Shown in pieces: positions 1 through 11,300 of a DNA stretch of 64,000 nt. Position 1 is the stretch's first letter, and each line of letters begins with the position of its first letter. This DNA comes from Plectrocnemia conspersa (taxonomy: Eukaryota > Arthropoda > Insecta > Trichoptera > Polycentropodidae). Where the stretch lies: the NCBI GenBank assembly GCA_009617715.1, contig VTFK01000351.1, positions 124,001-188,000 of the forward strand, given 5' to 3'. Position numbers and translations under genes: made by a program. Under the pieces are notes generated by a model that made no database searches, was not told the origin of the DNA, and saw only the letters and a list, made by a program, of their open reading frames with translations.

Positions 1-690
1 TAAGAAAACAATATAGAATATAAATAAAACATAGTGTACCACAAAAATTAATAAAAAAAATAGCGGACGGAAAATGTTTATGCATAAATTTCGATGAACG
101 AATTATTAACACAATTTACCAAAATTCCTTTTGTATCACCACGTATATAAATCGATATCGTTAACACGCTTCAACAGTTAAGTGTTCAATCGCAGTAGCC
201 TCAAAATTCTTGAAGTGTGTGCATACAAATATTACTCAATCCAATCGATACCCTTTTGATACATGTCAAAACTCTTTTAATATTCATCGCTGAAACTTTA
301 TTTCCGTTGATTTTATATTCCAATTAAATCCAACCGTATAATTAATTTTTTTAGTAATAATTTTATTTTATATTAAAACTTAAATAAAAATAAATATTTC
401 TCATTTTAGTGAAAATTTATTTAAATTGAAACTCAGATGCTTTAATGATGTACGATTGATCAATCATTACATTATTTACAGAGATGTTAAATATTGTAAA
501 TTATTTTTATTAGTACAAATATTTTAAAATCTAAAAGAAAAGCAATAAAAAACTTTTTTTATAAAATTTTTTTGAAAAAGTTTTAAAAGGTAATTTACTT
601 TTAAAAAAAGTGTAAGTTCAAGAATAAATTTATTACAAGCAGTTATTTTTGAATATTCAGTAAGCAATAAATATATTTTATACTAAAAAT
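1..690. other. AT-rich stretch, no gene seen
   Basis: No open frame, repeat or RNA gene stands out on either strand. The sequence is mostly A/T runs. Confidence 0.5.
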
Positions 691-694
691 GCAT

Positions 695-1477
695 AGTTTG
701 ATCTGGGAAACGTGGTGGCCAAGAAAAGTCCGCATTTTTCGGAATTACTCATTCTCCAAAAATTGTGCGCAACAAATCCATTAAAGCTCGAGAAGTTGCA
801 TTATCTTACTGAAACCACTTCAGTGCAGTATTAGCAACAGCTGGCACCAAAAAGTTTTAAATCATTGTCCGGTATCGGTCTCCTGTGATGAACACATAAT
901 GACCATTGTTATTCTCAAAAAAATATGGTTCAATTATTTTTGTGTACAGAGTTTTTTGTGATTCTCAGAACCCCAAAGCTTGCGGTTATGTTTGTTAAAA
1001 TATCCACACAAATAAAAACGAGCTTCATCGCTTATGAAGAACATGTCAATAAAATTATTGTTTTGCCTGACAAAATATTCGAAGAGCTTTTCCGGATCTA
1101 ATGGGTGCAATACTTTCACGAGTTGAATTTTGTATGGAAAAAGGTGCAGATCGTTCTTTAAAATTCTTTGCAGTGATTTTCTAGACCAGTGCTTTTCAAC
1201 CTTTTTACATCCGCGGACCGGCGTCAACCCAAAATAAAAACCAATAGATAGACTTTCATTTATTGAATCTAATGCTATAAAAATACATTTTTTTTGTTAT
1301 TGCGACATCTACTGCTGCTTTTTTGCAAACAAATTTTATATGTAAAGCAAAATAGTATGGACATATATGGATTATATATGGATTTGAAGTATTACAATGA
1401 GTTGTAATAATTGACTGTTGTTTTGTAAAAAATAATTCGACCACTTCCATTCGATGTTCCGTAGTGCAACTTTTCAT
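695..1477 (-). pseudogene. Tc1/mariner-superfamily transposase remnant, interrupted
   Basis: Read on the minus strand, 1477 to about 1395 gives a transposase-like N-terminus (TTEHRMEVVELFF). After a break the frame resumes near 1180 (LQRILKNDL) and runs to about 935, including SDEARFYLCGYFNKHN, the segment around the first catalytic Asp of Tc1/mariner enzymes. After another small gap, 925-695 contains PYFFENNNGHY, a degenerate second-Asp motif (FQ-stop-DNAT) and WPPRFPD. Several stops and shifts make it non-functional. The order of motifs fits the superfamily well; the exact family is not certain. It lies upstream of the anion exchanger gene in antisense orientation and has no visible link with it. 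Confidence 0.75.
1187..1395. mobile_element. Possible hAT-like insertion in the mariner remnant
   Basis: At 1187 the sequence CAGTGCTTTTCAACC followed by TTTTTACATCCGCGGACC has the look of a hAT-type MITE end. It falls where the mariner reading is interrupted, and about 200 bases later the N-terminal transposase reading resumes. I could not find a matching right end or target duplication, so this may be a truncated insertion or a coincidence. Confidence 0.35.
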
Positions 1478-4400
1478 GATTAACTGTAAGGGTTAACTTT
1501 ATGTTAATATCTTATATTATTTAAGTTCTTATCTTATATATTAACAAAACAAAGTTAACTGATTAATAAGTTATGCCTTACACAGAAAAAATAATCCACC
1601 CACAAAATCTGTGTGGAAAGTCAATAAAATTTTTCAATGCTATTGAAGTAGTGGTAGCCTCTAAAAAACGCATGCACCTAATCACCACATTCATTAGACA
1701 TTCAGTAAAAATAACACTTCTCATTTAAATCAGACCGTGTTTAATGAAAATATCTGTATTATGGGCATCTTTGCTTTTATCCGAGGCAGTCAAAAATAGT
1801 TTTAATTTATCACACCTCTTATTAAATTTGTTTTGATATTTTTCCGATCCATCGAACAACAATATAAAAAACACGAAGTATTTTTGTCCTTTCGGGGCAC
1901 ATTTTGTAACATAATGCAGATTTTCTTTTATAAATTTACTTTTACCAAATGACTCATTCGCCAGCTACCCCACTTACTGTGATGGCTGAATAATTAAAAA
2001 TATTTATTTTCCACAACGTCTTCGTTGGTAACACAATAGAATAGCCGCGATGGTTTCCTTTAAAATCTCGGGCCATGATTCATAAAATCTTAGCTGTCCA
2101 ACTCTTTTATAGTATTTTTAAATGTCCTGTAAGATCAAAGCAAACGTAAAAATCACATGTCTTTTAACATTACTATGAGGTTCACTTCGTTGTTTGGCAC
2201 AAATATACCCTTGTGTGTTTTTACATACATTGTTCGCTGAATACCTCACTCGGTAGGAAATGCCATGATAGTATGTGCATATGTATTGTACATATATGTG
2301 GATGGATATATTGATATTTGGTCTCGCGACTCGGAGGCAGAAAGGCAATCCGGTCCCAGACGAGAAAATCTTACAAACTATATAAGTGATATTCAATACA
2401 ATATACCGAAAAATATTTTTTAGACTTGCTCTACTCGTCATGTAATAATTTATAAGTCAATAAAACTATTTTATAGCATTACTCAGGTCGCGAACTTTGC
2501 TCCTAGCGTGTTTTAGGATGATAGGGTTGTATGAAGCGTGGCAATGTGGATACGGGCTTAATATAATCGACTATTGATCTTGAAAAATACAATTGGGAAA
2601 GCCAACATTTTTTTATTTTTAAAGCGTGTTTATACTATATGAAAACTATTTCTTACATAAAATGTTTTCTTTGCTACAAAATTTAAATCTATGCAAAACT
2701 ATCGATTTTATAATCTTTTCCGTTTGGATTCGAATGGAACACTATAGTGCGTGACTTATCATTTTTGCTACGAATAACATTAATCACGCATGACATAGTT
2801 TTTTATATCTGATCAATAAAATTGCTTTGGACTAATACACTAAATATAATATTTTTAATCTTGAAACAATATTACAGTTATTCTTTCTAGACTCTATCTT
2901 ATTAACGAATATCAATAAATTACTAGGCTTCACTAAATGATAACAGAGCTTTGCTTTATGGTGTATTCCTTTGGTGATATATTGTCTAAGAACTAGAAAT
3001 TTCTCTACGAGCTTATGCTTGGTTTTTCTTGAGAAAAACACCAAATCAAGAGCCTTTTATATTAAAAATTAAATTTATTAAATTAAAAATATTTTTATTT
3101 TTTTGCATAAAAAAGGGCATGTCCGTGCCAGACGCTTAAAGATATGCATTTTTTAAAAGTTTTTAATAGAGGTTAGAATTATTTAAATGGAAAAAAATTG
3201 ATTACGATTTTTTCAACCACTATAATCGGCCTTATCTTTGCTTTGGTAATTTAATAACTACAATAATAATCAGATAATAAGAAACTGCTCCGCGTATGAA
3301 TTGGCAGATTGCAAAAATGAATGGAAGCTTTTTAAATAGTTAAGAGGTTTTCTTATCTTTATCTTGTTGGAAATATGAAACATGTAAAGTAGCAACAGTT
3401 GTTATTGACAATTTTCGCTAAAATTCGGGTATAATTTCGGGAGACCGAAATTTCTTTGTAATTCGACGCGCTGTAAGAAATTCTGATCCTTTGATTATTC
3501 GCATCCATTAAAACTAATCATCATACTATTGAAGTTCTCTGTTTATCAATAATATAAAAATAATTACAACATTATATTTTATTATATATTCCATGTATTT
3601 TTTATTGATTAAAATTTCTCGAGGATTTTTGATAAAATCGGAAGGGAAAATAAAAATTCTCATTACTCGAGAAATTAATAACATAGAGAAACTGGAATGG
3701 ATATTTATGCCCCACTAAGATGATACCAGCTTTTTATATTATAAACACATTGGATCCTTTTAAGATAATTAAAATATGTTCATTTTTCTATTGTATAATA
3801 CATATTATTTTTTTGGATTTCATTATTTATCATGAGATCTGGATTTATTATGTAACCGTAATAGTTAGAGAGAAAACTTACTAATAAATGTATTATAATG
3901 TAGTGATATTTCTTTTTACGGAAATTAGAAACAATATTTTTGATTTCTGTAAATATATTATTTATAATATTATTAATTTCTCAATTGATTAAATCATTAG
4001 TAGTTGATTCTGTCGTCTTCAAGGTCTGATTTTACAAATCATTTATCTTATTATCTTTCAACTTTAAATTAACTTGAAGATCAATTTAACAGTGCGCTAT
4101 TTATCAATTATTATTTTTTGCAAGTCGCTACATTTGCCGAGAACAATTATATAAAAGTGTCAATTGAAGTCATATTAATAAAAAATGAGTTTATCATGGT
4201 GATGACATAGATAGCGGTTTTAGCTAGTTTTGCGCTGGAATAATCCTAATATAATACTCAATGTAAATATTAAAAAAAAAATTTCCCCTATTTTATATTA
4301 AAATAAAGCTTAAAAATAATTATAAACTACCTTTGTTACAAATCAAATTATGCTACAATAATTATAAAATCGTGGCTATTAATAATATATTTATAACTAC

Positions 4401-4506
4401 TAAAAACATTGATCTAAATCACACATTTTTAATTATAAACATACCGAATTATTTATCTATAGGCATTTTTTTAAGTATCATTAAAAGAAAAATCTGAAAT
4501 CTTAAG
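1478..4506. other. Gene-free AT-rich stretch
   Basis: Several short minus-strand open frames (for example 2118-2441 and 2832-3044) have no recognisable motifs and a composition like the background. One unexplained open segment is listed separately. Nothing else is supported. Confidence 0.45.
1725..1964 (-). other. Unrecognised 79-codon open segment
   Basis: Between an in-frame stop at 1965-1967 and one at 1725-1727 the minus strand stays open for 79 codons, with a balanced composition (NESFGKSKFIKENLHYV near the start, KCAPKGQKYF in the middle). I do not recognise the family. It has no start codon near its beginning and no clear splice sites, so it may be a transposon fragment or chance. Confidence 0.2.
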
Positions 4507-4660
4507 AAATCATATAATATAAAAGTCGTAGAGATTGAAAACTTTCGTTATTATTCAACTTTGTTATTATTATCGTTATTATTAAATCATATAATATGGA
4601 AGTCGTAGAGATTGAAAACTTTCGTTATTATTCAACTTTGTTATTATTATCGTTATTATT
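4507..4660. repeat. Tandem duplication, two 77-bp copies
   Basis: A 77-base unit beginning AAATCATATAATAT is repeated head to tail at 4507-4583 and 4584-4660. The copies differ only at a couple of bases (AAAAGTCG versus GGAAGTCG), so the duplication is recent. No coding content is seen. Confidence 0.9.
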
Positions 4661-4850
4661 AACTCTGGGTTATTATTCAAAAAGTAGTTAAAAAATACAT
4701 TGGGTTTTTTTTCATTAGATTTTACAATAACAATACTTGTTTACAATATAACAGAAAAAAATACGCAATAGACTCATTTGTGATCCTTTTTTTGTATCCT
4801 TTGCAAGTCAGAGGTTCTCGAAAAAAGATTTTGCAAAATATTTTTTATAA

Positions 4851-4887
4851 TACCCATACGAACGTATCACGTACGTTCGTATGGGTA
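4851..4887. repeat. Perfect 15-bp inverted repeat (hairpin)
   Basis: Arms at 4851-4865 (TACCCATACGAACGT) and 4873-4887 are exact reverse complements around a 7-base loop. It lies about 300 bases upstream of the first recognised anion exchanger exon. It could be a small transposon relic or a hairpin; no function can be assigned. Confidence 0.85.
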
Positions 4888-5190
4888 GGGCGGTTAAATA
4901 CACGTAAAACTTAAACGCTAGTTTTTATTTGAGTTGTAGGAGAATGAATTTTAATTTGATTAAATTATTAATAAAGCATAAAATTGATTTTATATCTGTT
5001 CGGCATAGTGTAAGGGACGTACTTCTTATTATGTCTTTAGTGTTTAATTTTGAATGTGATAAAAAATTTTTTTAATTGACACCCAGTTGAGTTTACTCTT
5101 GATATTATTAATATTTGACTAGTTAAAACCTTCAGTTTTTGTGATACGAAATTTATCTTAATTTTATTTTAATCGACTGATTTTTTTCAG

Positions 5191-5374
5191 ATTACTTATC
5201 GAGACGATGGACCTCAGAAGCCTACATGGTCTAGCGCAGTGTTGTTAGACGACGAATGTGAAGAAATGTTTAACACAAATGAAAATAACCTTCCGGTTAC
5301 CCTATTCAACTCAGAAGATGCCAGCACTTCATCTCAAATGCCAAGAAAGGAACTTGATCTACTGGACAGTTCTG
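5191..5374 (+). CDS. Ae2: Anion exchanger exon 1 (first recognised; N-terminal variable region)
   Basis: A pyrimidine-rich acceptor (TTTTTTTCAG) precedes 5191 and the donor GTAAGT follows 5374. The exon reads in phase 0 from [13 protein letters not shown] and ends in phase 1 after LDLLDSS. It is acidic and Ser/Thr-rich and has no motif conserved across the family, so its place in this gene rests on strand, splice sites and phase. In its own frame it reads through the donor into the intron until a stop near 5430. A start codon must lie in an upstream exon that I could not find. Confidence 0.65.
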
Positions 5375-8300
5375 GTAAGTTAATTAAAATAAATAAGTAT
5401 AGACCAATACCTTTATTGCTAGCACTGTGATTTGGATATAAATTTCACATTTTCATACTCTTTAAAATTTCATAGTATATGACCGAGATATGACAGTATG
5501 TGCTCTTATTTAGGAATTGTAATACCGGTATTAGGGCAAAAATCGGTACTACCGGTATTACAAACTAAAGTACCAGTAGTACCATTTTTTTTAAATCCAT
5601 AGATTTTATTTACTAAAAACAATAACTCCATGGCTTAGAACTATAAAAACGACGATTCCCATATTGTTTAAAAGCAGAAGCGGAGAATAAAATAATGTTC
5701 ATTGAAAGGGATCAACCGAAATGTAAACAACGTAAAAAATATTATGCAGTATTTACTTTTTTACTTATTCTATAATATTTAGCTAAAATTAAAGTATGTT
5801 ACTTTTAACACTAGTCTAGATCTTTCGAAGATAAAAATAATTGAGATATTCCACAATATACAATATATTAAATTTGCAATAATTAAAATATGATTATATA
5901 ATTAAATCACATCTCAATCAAAAAATATGTTGCATTTCAAACAAACAGATTTACAATTTTCTAAGAGCTCCTTTCTCATAAGGCTCTTTCGTAAAATCAT
6001 AACTGACCAAAAATAATGCGTGATATATGAATATATTTCATTGGAATAAATTGCCGATTTGGCCCCTGGTGCTCTGACAATAGTTACTACATCTTAATTT
6101 AATATCTTCAAAGAAAATATTCCGACTCTTGAATACGTAAAATTCGTAAGCATGTATCAACATTTATCAATATATTACAACACAAATTTAGCAATAAAAC
6201 ATTCAGTTCAACTTTGAATGAATGGACATTATTTTTTTCTCATTTTTATTATCTATTAATAAAAAAATAATGATAATGTCAGGTATTGACTATTTTCTTT
6301 CTCGGTATTATTGCAATCACTACTCTTATTGCTTCGCATTGCGCTGTGACATATTCGACATAATTCGATAGCGTCTTCAGTGCCCTGTGTAAAATGCTTC
6401 TTACGATACTTTATTAAAATTCCTAGATTTTAATATATGCTAAAATCGTTAATTTAATTTTGATTTCTGGCCCGCCTCTAAAATATTTATGATCTGGCAA
6501 TTTACAAAAAAAATTTATTAGCACCAGTATCTAACAAGAATGGATAAAATATATTAAAACAAATTAATACATACGTATGTTTATGTATCATATACATACA
6601 TATAGGTATAAAGAAAAATCCCAATCTTGGGTATTTCTAAGAATTATTATTCGAAGAATCGTCGGTTTTGTGTTTATGATTTTAGTACTTATCAAATCTT
6701 TATCTACTGTTTTTTCTCATTCTCTGTCCTTATATTAGATTTGAAAATAATTTCAAGCTAATATCTGTTTTAGTCATTTTGTAAATTTGCCGAAATAAAA
6801 TTAGTTGATTATAAATATTATATTTCTATATATTTAAATATATAAGCAGTACATTTTAAAATATTAAGAAATAGTATTAATCATTGTAATTTTTTTAATT
6901 AAGATTTTAGATTTTGATCAATAAAATTATTTTTATGTAATTTTAGTTTATATTCTAGCCGTAAAAAATATATAATATATTATATAACAATATATTATAT
7001 AACAACTAATTTTAAAATATATAATATATTATATAACAACTAATTTTGAGTAAAAAGCTTTAAAGCAAGTAAATGGTTTTGAAAAATATTTGTAAGCATA
7101 AAGAAATATTGTTTATACAATAGTTATACATTGAATTGCCTTTGATGTCCTGACTGTTAATAAATCAAAACATTACTTATTACTTTTGGAGTCGATTCTG
7201 ACTTCCACTCTGAATTCGACTCTGATTTTAACAATTCTAATAAAATCAACCTTTTTTATTAGCGTATAAAATTTATAGCAATAAAAATAATAATAAATAA
7301 ATAAAAATTAGAAATTGCCACGTCTTCTTAACTATTTAACTAACATTGTTTTTTTTAAATTTATTATTATTTTCATTAAAAATACATCGTGGTACATCAT
7401 TCTTATTTATGTGCGACAGATTTAAAATTAATATTAATATATGGAAATATGTAAAAACAACACCTTTTATTTTGGTGTTGATGGAAGTCGGTGAATTTTT
7501 ACGACTTCGCATTTACAGCCCTGTTTATTACATAAGGTAGTTATTCCAGTCCGCGAAAATTGTATTGCGGCTGGACATTTGGTAAATTTTGAAACAATTT
7601 TTTCAACCGTTTCTGGTAAAATATTTTTATCTATATATTTACAAGAATATGGTTTCTTACCTATTATTTATGAATTACTTATTATGGGTATACCCTTTAT
7701 TCTTGTGAATAGTATTTAGTTAATGGATCACTATTGCAATTCACACAACACTAATGCTTTTCAACACATTTTTATTTACATGTAATATACTGTATTTTTA
7801 TTATTATTTTGCTGAATGTACATTGCAATTACTTTTGTATATTTACGTACTATATATTTGCTTAGATTTGTAAATCGTATGATATTTCATAAAACAATCT
7901 TTCATATATAAATATAGTTTTCGATCACATATTAAAAAAAATCTTCATACTGTATTTCTTTCACCATTTTTTTAACATAGTATATGAGAATTGTAAATAT
8001 TTGCTGAGTCACGCGTAGTGCACATCGTGACAATTTCTTTGTCCTTCCATGCAAATACTATATTATTATTGTTCGTTCATCTACAGCAGGGTTTCACAAC
8101 CCTGTGCCTGCGGGCACACATGCCTCCGTGGAGCTATTTGTATGCGCCCGCTGGCAGCCGGTCAAAAGAGCGTGCGTCAAATGAGCGCAGTCATATGAGC
8201 GCTGCATTATAAGCGCTGCGTCATAAGAGCGTTGTAACATAATAGCACGCGTCAAATGCGCAGACAATCACATGAGCGTTTGACAAAAGAGAGCACGTCA

Positions 8301-11300
8301 TAAAAGCGCAAAAATACTTTAGTAAAAATTAAGAATAAAAATTCACGAGATATAGGCGGTAAAATTAGTATTTTATGTGCCAGAGCGTAATGACGATTAA
8401 AATGATTAGTCAATGAAAGCATCATTATTTATTAATTATTACGTACATACTCAAGTATGGCTCCCCATCCCCATACGTATGATATACATATATTTTGTAC
8501 TAAAATGAAACGCCGATTATGAATTTATTATTAGATTTTTTCTGTAATGTTTTTCTGTAAATTAAATTGACAAATAATTATCGACTCGACTTGCAATGAA
8601 TATGTACAGGTATAGGGCAGGTATATGGACCGCCAGACCTTTTTTCATTTATTTTAGACTACTACTTTATCGTGAATGGCGATAACAAGCACTATATAAA
8701 TTTTAAGCGCAAAGCGTAAGATAAATAAAATCATCTGAAAATAAATGTGATTGCAAAGGGTTAAAACATTTATTCTGCCAAATTAATTTTAGCCATATTG
8801 TATAATAATCAAAAAGAGAGTTACCTATGATTTTTTAAATACCGAATTGTAACTCATTACAAAAAAAATCACCGCTGTCCAGGTGCATACTAATGCATGA
8901 CATTGGTGAATGACACGGACGATACGCACTTGTTTAAAATATTTTTACGATATTAAAACTTAAAATAGTAATTGGTGAATCTGTAGGATTTTTTTTAATA
9001 CTTTTTTTATTAGTCTAATACTGTGTTATTACTAAAGACCTAAATTTTTCGCGATTACAAAAAAAGTATTTTTTTGTGAATTTCGTGCTTTGTTCATTCC
9101 AAAAAGGGCAGTATTTACACAATAATTGATTAAAATACTAAATTAACTGAACGTCTTGGCTCGTGTAGTAAAAATATATGTACATATATCGTACGTATGG
9201 GGATGGGGATCCATACTTTCGTATGTATGTAATAATTAATAAATAATAATGTTTTCATTGGCTTATCAATTTAATTGTCATTACGCTCTGGCACTAAAAA
9301 TACTATTTTATCTAAAAAGATTTTTTAGTAATCTAAATAAAATATAGTTTTAGATAAATACACCCATACCTCGCTATACGGTCGCTCTTTATACGGCATT
9401 TCGCTATAACGGCCCTCTTTAATTAAGGCACGTTTTCGATTTACGGCCTAAAATATTTCGCTATAACGGCAAAAAAAACTTTTTCTCGATGTCGATTTTT
9501 AAAAAAAATTAAAAATATATTTGATTTGCATAATTTGAAAATAAAAGGTAAAGCAGCTAGCGCCGATGAGGCCGCATCTAAGGAATATCCCAACATTTTA
9601 AAGGGAATTATTGAAAGAGGTGGTTATAACCTGAACAAGTGTTATCCAAGCTTTCTTGTTGAACACAACAACAAAGCTTGGATGACTAAAGCTACTTTAG
9701 AGAATTGGTTCAAAAATCACTTTTGCACAGAAGTGAAAAAATAATTGCGAGACAATAACTTAAGCAACAAGGCTTTGCTAATTTTTGATAATGCACCAGG
9801 GCATCCTACTAATTTATCCAAACAATCAGAAGAAGTCATGATTGAGTACCTTCCGAAAAATACAACAGCTTTGATCCAACCAATGGATCGGGGTGCAATA
9901 GCCACTTTTAAGGCATATTACCTACGCCGAACTTTCCGACAACTTATAAGGGAAACCGATGGTAAATCTTCAATTAAAACATTTTGGAAAAACTATAACA
10001 TCAAGGATGCTGTTGACAGCATCAGTGAATCATGGAAGTAATTAAAATTAACAACAATGAACCATGTTTGGAAAAAAATATGGCCAGAATGTGTAAAAAG
10101 TACTGATGCAGAAGTTAATTGCCGTCCTGAAATTAGACAAAACATTTTGGATCTAGCACGTGATCTCGGCTTTCAAGGTTTGAACGAACGTTATGTGCTT
10201 GATTAACTTGAAGCTAATAGGGAACCCCTTTCATATGAGGAACTCATTCAGTTGCAAGCAGAACCGGCATTTGATGAAGAGATAGAGCCTGTTGTATCCA
10301 AACAGCTAACATCAAAAAAATTGTCGAAAGCTTTTTCCTATTTCGAACAAGGAATAAACATCCACCTTGAAAACGATCCTGATGTCGAACGTAACGCTAA
10401 AGTTTCTCGAGAAATTAACTCAGCCATTAGCTGTTATAAATCACTGAAGAACGAAATAGTTAAGAAGGCAAGACAAACAACGTTGTACAATTTTTTTAAG
10501 CCAGGCCCGTCCTTACCAGCGAAAAATGATGATGACAGTGATCTGCAGGTTACCATTTCTTCATCGTCTTCAGATTAAAGCCATTTAAAAAAAAATATGT
10601 ATGTATACATACACATATTTTATGTAACATGAAGTTGTTTCATTTTTGTTTATGGATTATTATTGGTTTTTGGAGTATGTTATTATTTTATGTACAAATG
10701 TATGTACTTGTTATGTATGTATTTTTGATTTAAATGAAATAAAAAGATAAAATGCATTTTAAATGATAAACCATGTTACATATTAAACAAATTTGGTACC
10801 AATCCCATTGAATTTGTATGAATTTGTATTAGAATAATTGATTCCTTATACGGATTTTCGCTTTGTGGCCAAGTTTCGTGGAACGTATCTAGGTATGGGT
10901 GTAATTTAGCGAAAAAATTGCTTTTACACTTTCCAAAAATGAAAAAGTGATTTGTGAAAATAGTTTGGATCCAACATTATTTATTAGTTATCTTAAAAAA
11001 CTTTTAGTGCAATAGTAGATTATAGCTATTTACCATTTTAGAACCCGTGGCCATATTTTTTGTATTTCTTTTTACACGCAAATGTATATTACCGCAACTT
11101 TTTCAGGAAGAAACATAAAAAATTAAAGAAGAAATTATGAAATTTCAAAATTACATCAATTTATAATCTCAGTAGTGTTGAAAACTTTTGGAATCTAGTT
11201 GACCATAAAAAGTACGCTCTTTTGAACACACAATAATAACGTAAAAAGTGTTAATTGTAAAGATAGCTATTTTATTTATATAATTGACACGTCTTTCTAG

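Larger units (their letters stand above)
5375..8086. other. Intron 1, left part
   Basis: There is no exon-like open frame. It holds a possible hAT-type remnant (5519-6440) and an AT-rich local duplication around 6968-7047, where a stretch containing TATATAACAACTAATTTT occurs twice. Confidence 0.45.

Noticed and set aside
2118..2441. 107-codon minus-strand frame
   Set aside because: No motif, no splice context and a composition like the background; treated as chance.
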